DNA from: Bacteroidota bacterium
GTDB lineage: Bacteria > Bacteroidota > Bacteroidia > NS11-12g > UBA9320
Reading direction: 5' to 3'
Length of the DNA stretch: 7,994 nt
Assembly: GCA_003485825.1 (NCBI GenBank)
Contig: DNHN01000012.1
Coordinates: 1-7,994 of the forward strand
Each line of letters starts with the position of its first letter. The first letter of the stretch is position 1. This document shows positions 6,341 to 7,994 of this stretch, piece after piece. The notes under the pieces were generated by a model. The model was not told the origin of the DNA. It saw only the letters and a list, made by a program, of their open reading frames with translations, and ran no database searches. The position numbers and the translations under genes were made by a program.

Positions 6341-6718
6341 ATGAAACAATTATTTATACTATTGACGACTGTGCTCACTTTTGCTGCCTGCAGTGCACAA
6401 CAAGGAGACGTAAAAACATTAAAACAAGCTGATCTTTCTGCTAAACTACAAGAAGACAATGTAGTACTGATAGACGTTCGTACTCCAGGAGAAGTAACGA
6501 GTGGGTACATACCTGAAGCTAATTTATTCATAGATATAAACGGAGCAGATTTTAACAAGAAAATTGCAGAACTAGACACCACTAAAACCTACGTAGTATA
6601 CTGCCGCAGTGGAGCACGCAGTGGAAAAGCTTCTTCGTATATGGTAACTAACGGATTTACCGACGTCTATAATTTAGAAGGAGGTATCCTCTCCTACACC
6701 GGAGAGACAAAACAATAA
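6341..6718 (+). CDS. Rhodanese-domain lipoprotein
   Basis: This 125-residue protein is a single rhodanese domain behind a lipoprotein signal peptide. The signal MKQLFILLTTVLTFAAC ends in the lipobox FAAC with Cys17 as the lipidation site. The mature sequence starts CSAQQGD, without the acidic cluster expected of a Bacteroidota surface-export signal, so I infer a periplasm-facing anchor. The domain shows VVLIDVRTPGE (42-51) with the structural Asp45-Val-Arg47, GYIPEA (55-60), and the active-site loop VVYCRSGARS (85-94) with Cys88 intact. It then ends YNLEGGILSY, a normal domain end. Such domains carry sulfane sulfur on the cysteine; donor and acceptor are unknown here. The gene lies between a cysteine desulfurase and a YeiH-type putative exporter, which supports a sulfur role outside the cytoplasm. 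No truncation is apparent. Confidence 0.9.
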   Translation: MKQLFILLTTVLTFAACSAQQGDVKTLKQADLSAKLQEDNVVLIDVRTPGEVTSGYIPEANLFIDINGADFNKKIAELDTTKTYVVYCRSGARSGKASSYMVTNGFTDVYNLEGGILSYTGETKQ

Positions 6719-6755
6719 ACCTTCTTGATTATTGAATACCTCAGCTCTATCCTGC

Positions 6756-7712
6756 ATGGTTAAAGGGGTCTCCTTATCGCTAGCTATTGCCGTATCTGCA
6801 TTGCTTCTTAGCAATGTATTGGGCTTTAATGCGATACTTTTGGCGCTTGTCTTTGGAATTGTATTGGGCAACGCCTTTAAGCTTCCTGAGTATTTTAATC
6901 TTGGTATAAAAACCGCAAGTGGCAGATTCTTAGAGGTTGCTATTATTCTCATGGCGTTTAGCATAGACTATGGAAGTTTTCTAAAACTCGGATGGGAAAC
7001 TATAATTATTGTAATAGTCACCATATCTGCGGTACTTCTTATGACTCTTTGGCTCGGCAAAAAAATGAATTGCCCTAGCAGTGCAGGACTATTGGTAGGT
7101 TTTGGTACGGCTATCTGCGGGTCTGCTGCTATAGCTGCTCTCGCTCCAAGTGTAAGTAAAGACAAAAGCGATATAGGGATATCGATGGCAGTAGTCAATC
7201 TATATGGACTCCTCGGAATGATACTGATTCCATTTATCACCCAAGATTGGTTATCTGACATACAAAACAGTATACTTCTAGGAGCAAGTTTACATTCCGT
7301 AGGCAATGTAGCCGGGGCAGGGTTTGCAATGAACGACGCTATTGGAGAAATGGCCGTAACCGTAAAGCTAGGCAGAGTTGCGCTCCTCACTCCAGCACTG
7401 TTGATTTTTGGACACTTCACAGCTAAAAAATCAGCATCTCATACAACGAATAAATTAAACTTACCGTGGTACTTAGTTACCTTTATAGTGATATCCATAC
7501 TCGTTTCTATTTTCCCGTTTCCAGAGGAAATCTTGAGCTATAGTAAAAAAGGAAGCAACTTTTTACTCGCTACGGCTATGGCCGCCATTGGATTAAAAGT
7601 AAGTTTCAAAACGCTACTTAATTCAGGTAAAAAAGGATTGGTCTTTGGTGCGATACTATTTGCAGTGCAGTTATCTATTATTATGGGTTTAATGCTTGTC
7701 CTAGCAACATAG
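6756..7712 (+). CDS. YeiH/UPF0324 family membrane protein, putative sulfate exporter
   Basis: This 318-residue, very hydrophobic inner-membrane protein has about nine to eleven predicted membrane segments. The family (E. coli YeiH, 349 residues, UPF0324) is commonly labelled 'putative sulfate exporter', but the substrate is not well established. Signature stretches are FNAILLALVFGIVLGN near the N-terminus, the re-entrant-like GFGTAICGSAAIAALAP at about 115-131, and GASLHSVGNVAGAGFA at about 176-191, which fits the family's conserved GxxxHxxxxVxxAG pattern. AMAAIGLKVSF near 274-284 and a hydrophobic C-terminal helix follow. I use the ATG at 6756; an in-frame TTG at 6732 would add MNTSALSC and cannot be ruled out, leaving only 13 bases to the rhodanese stop. 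Position after a cysteine desulfurase and a rhodanese suits a sulfur-compound exporter. No LysR-type regulator, a common partner of yeiH in proteobacteria, is adjacent. Confidence 0.87.
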   Translation: MVKGVSLSLAIAVSALLLSNVLGFNAILLALVFGIVLGNAFKLPEYFNLGIKTASGRFLEVAIILMAFSIDYGSFLKLGWETIIIVIVTISAVLLMTLWLGKKMNCPSSAGLLVGFGTAICGSAAIAALAPSVSKDKSDIGISMAVVNLYGLLGMILIPFITQDWLSDIQNSILLGASLHSVGNVAGAGFAMNDAIGEMAVTVKLGRVALLTPALLIFGHFTAKKSASHTTNKLNLPWYLVTFIVISILVSIFPFPEEILSYSKKGSNFLLATAMAAIGLKVSFKTLLNSGKKGLVFGAILFAVQLSIIMGLMLVLAT

Positions 7713-7816
7713 TAATCTCACTGTTCTTAAAACGCATTTTTTAGATTATCCGTTCTTGAGTGTGACTCTGGTCACTTTACAATCTTTATAGAGTAAGTAT
7801 ACTTGCTGTATATTTT

Positions 7817-7994
7817 ATGAAACATTTACTTAGCATCGCATTTTTATTAGCCACAGTGTTAATACAAGCTCAAAACACACCTTTTTCCGTAGCTCTAGAA
7901 CCTATGAACATAGAAGGTTTAGGTGGCGTACAGTCCTATGCCTTTGGACAACACGAAGGAAAATGGCTCATCGTTGGAGGTAGACTGGATGGGC
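7817..7994 (+). CDS. Secreted protein, N-terminal part, possibly kelch/T9SS-type (cut by right edge)
   Basis: Only 59 codons are visible. The protein starts with a clear signal peptide, MKHLLSIAFLLATVLIQAQ, with no lipobox, then NTPFSVALEPMNIEGLGGV. QSYAFGQHEGKWLIVGGRLDG at about 39-59 resembles the first blade of kelch-like beta-propellers in large secreted Bacteroidota proteins that often end in a type IX secretion sorting domain. The rest is outside the window, so domain count and function are unknown. The 104-base gap before it suggests its own promoter. It contains a 10-bp palindrome AAGTATACTT (7795-7804) and TATATTTT directly before the ATG, neither with a proven role. Confidence 0.75.
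   Translation, partial: MKHLLSIAFLLATVLIQAQNTPFSVALEPMNIEGLGGVQSYAFGQHEGKWLIVGGRLDG

Noticed and set aside
7713..7816. Possible terminator or operator after the YeiH gene (GTGAC-TCTG-GTCAC at 7762-7775; AAGTATACTT at 7795-7804)
   Set aside because: The stem is only 5 bp with a weak T run, and a single 10-bp palindrome is expected by chance in AT-rich DNA.

Overview
The window looks like a chromosomal segment of a member of the Bacteroidota, probably a marine flavobacterial-type lineage (the phylum is fairly safe, the finer placement is a guess). Evidence: a TonB-dependent receptor coupled to a DUF4465 protein, AT-rich leaders without Shine-Dalgarno sites, TAnnTTTG-like promoter elements, a Bacteroidota-style EF-P C-terminus, and a secreted protein at the right edge that resembles kelch/T9SS-type proteins. 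I see no insertion sequence, CRISPR array, tRNA, rRNA or prophage.

Left part (1-2690, minus strand): a vitamin B12 acquisition operon. It reads, in transcription order, a cobalamin riboswitch (about 2690-2526), a leader of about 120 nt with a further stem-loop, a BtuB-like TonB-dependent receptor starting at a GTG (2407-539), and a secreted DUF4465 protein whose ATG overlaps the receptor stop codon (ATGA, 539-542) and which runs off the left edge. A much longer open frame extends upstream of the receptor to 2716, but its first 103 codons are riboswitch and leader RNA, not protein.

Middle (2781-4021, plus strand): a biliverdin-forming heme oxygenase homologue diverges from the B12 operon, followed after 44 bases by elongation factor P. 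A textbook rho-independent terminator (3987-4021) closes this unit. The next 213 bases hold nothing I can recognise except a possible promoter next to speB.

Right part (4235-7712, plus strand): four genes in one direction, namely agmatinase (polyamine synthesis), a NifS/IscS-type cysteine desulfurase, a rhodanese-domain lipoprotein and a YeiH-family membrane protein (putative sulfate exporter). The last three share a sulfur theme: sulfur released from cysteine, sulfane sulfur transfer outside the cytoplasm, and a possible sulfur-oxyanion exporter. From 7817 a new secreted protein begins and is cut by the right edge.

The strongest points of interest are the riboswitch-controlled receptor/DUF4465 pair (a candidate extracellular B12 capture system outside the gut Bacteroides), the sulfur gene trio, and a repeated TATAATTG element exactly 16 nt before two start codons. 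I see no clearly unprecedented system.
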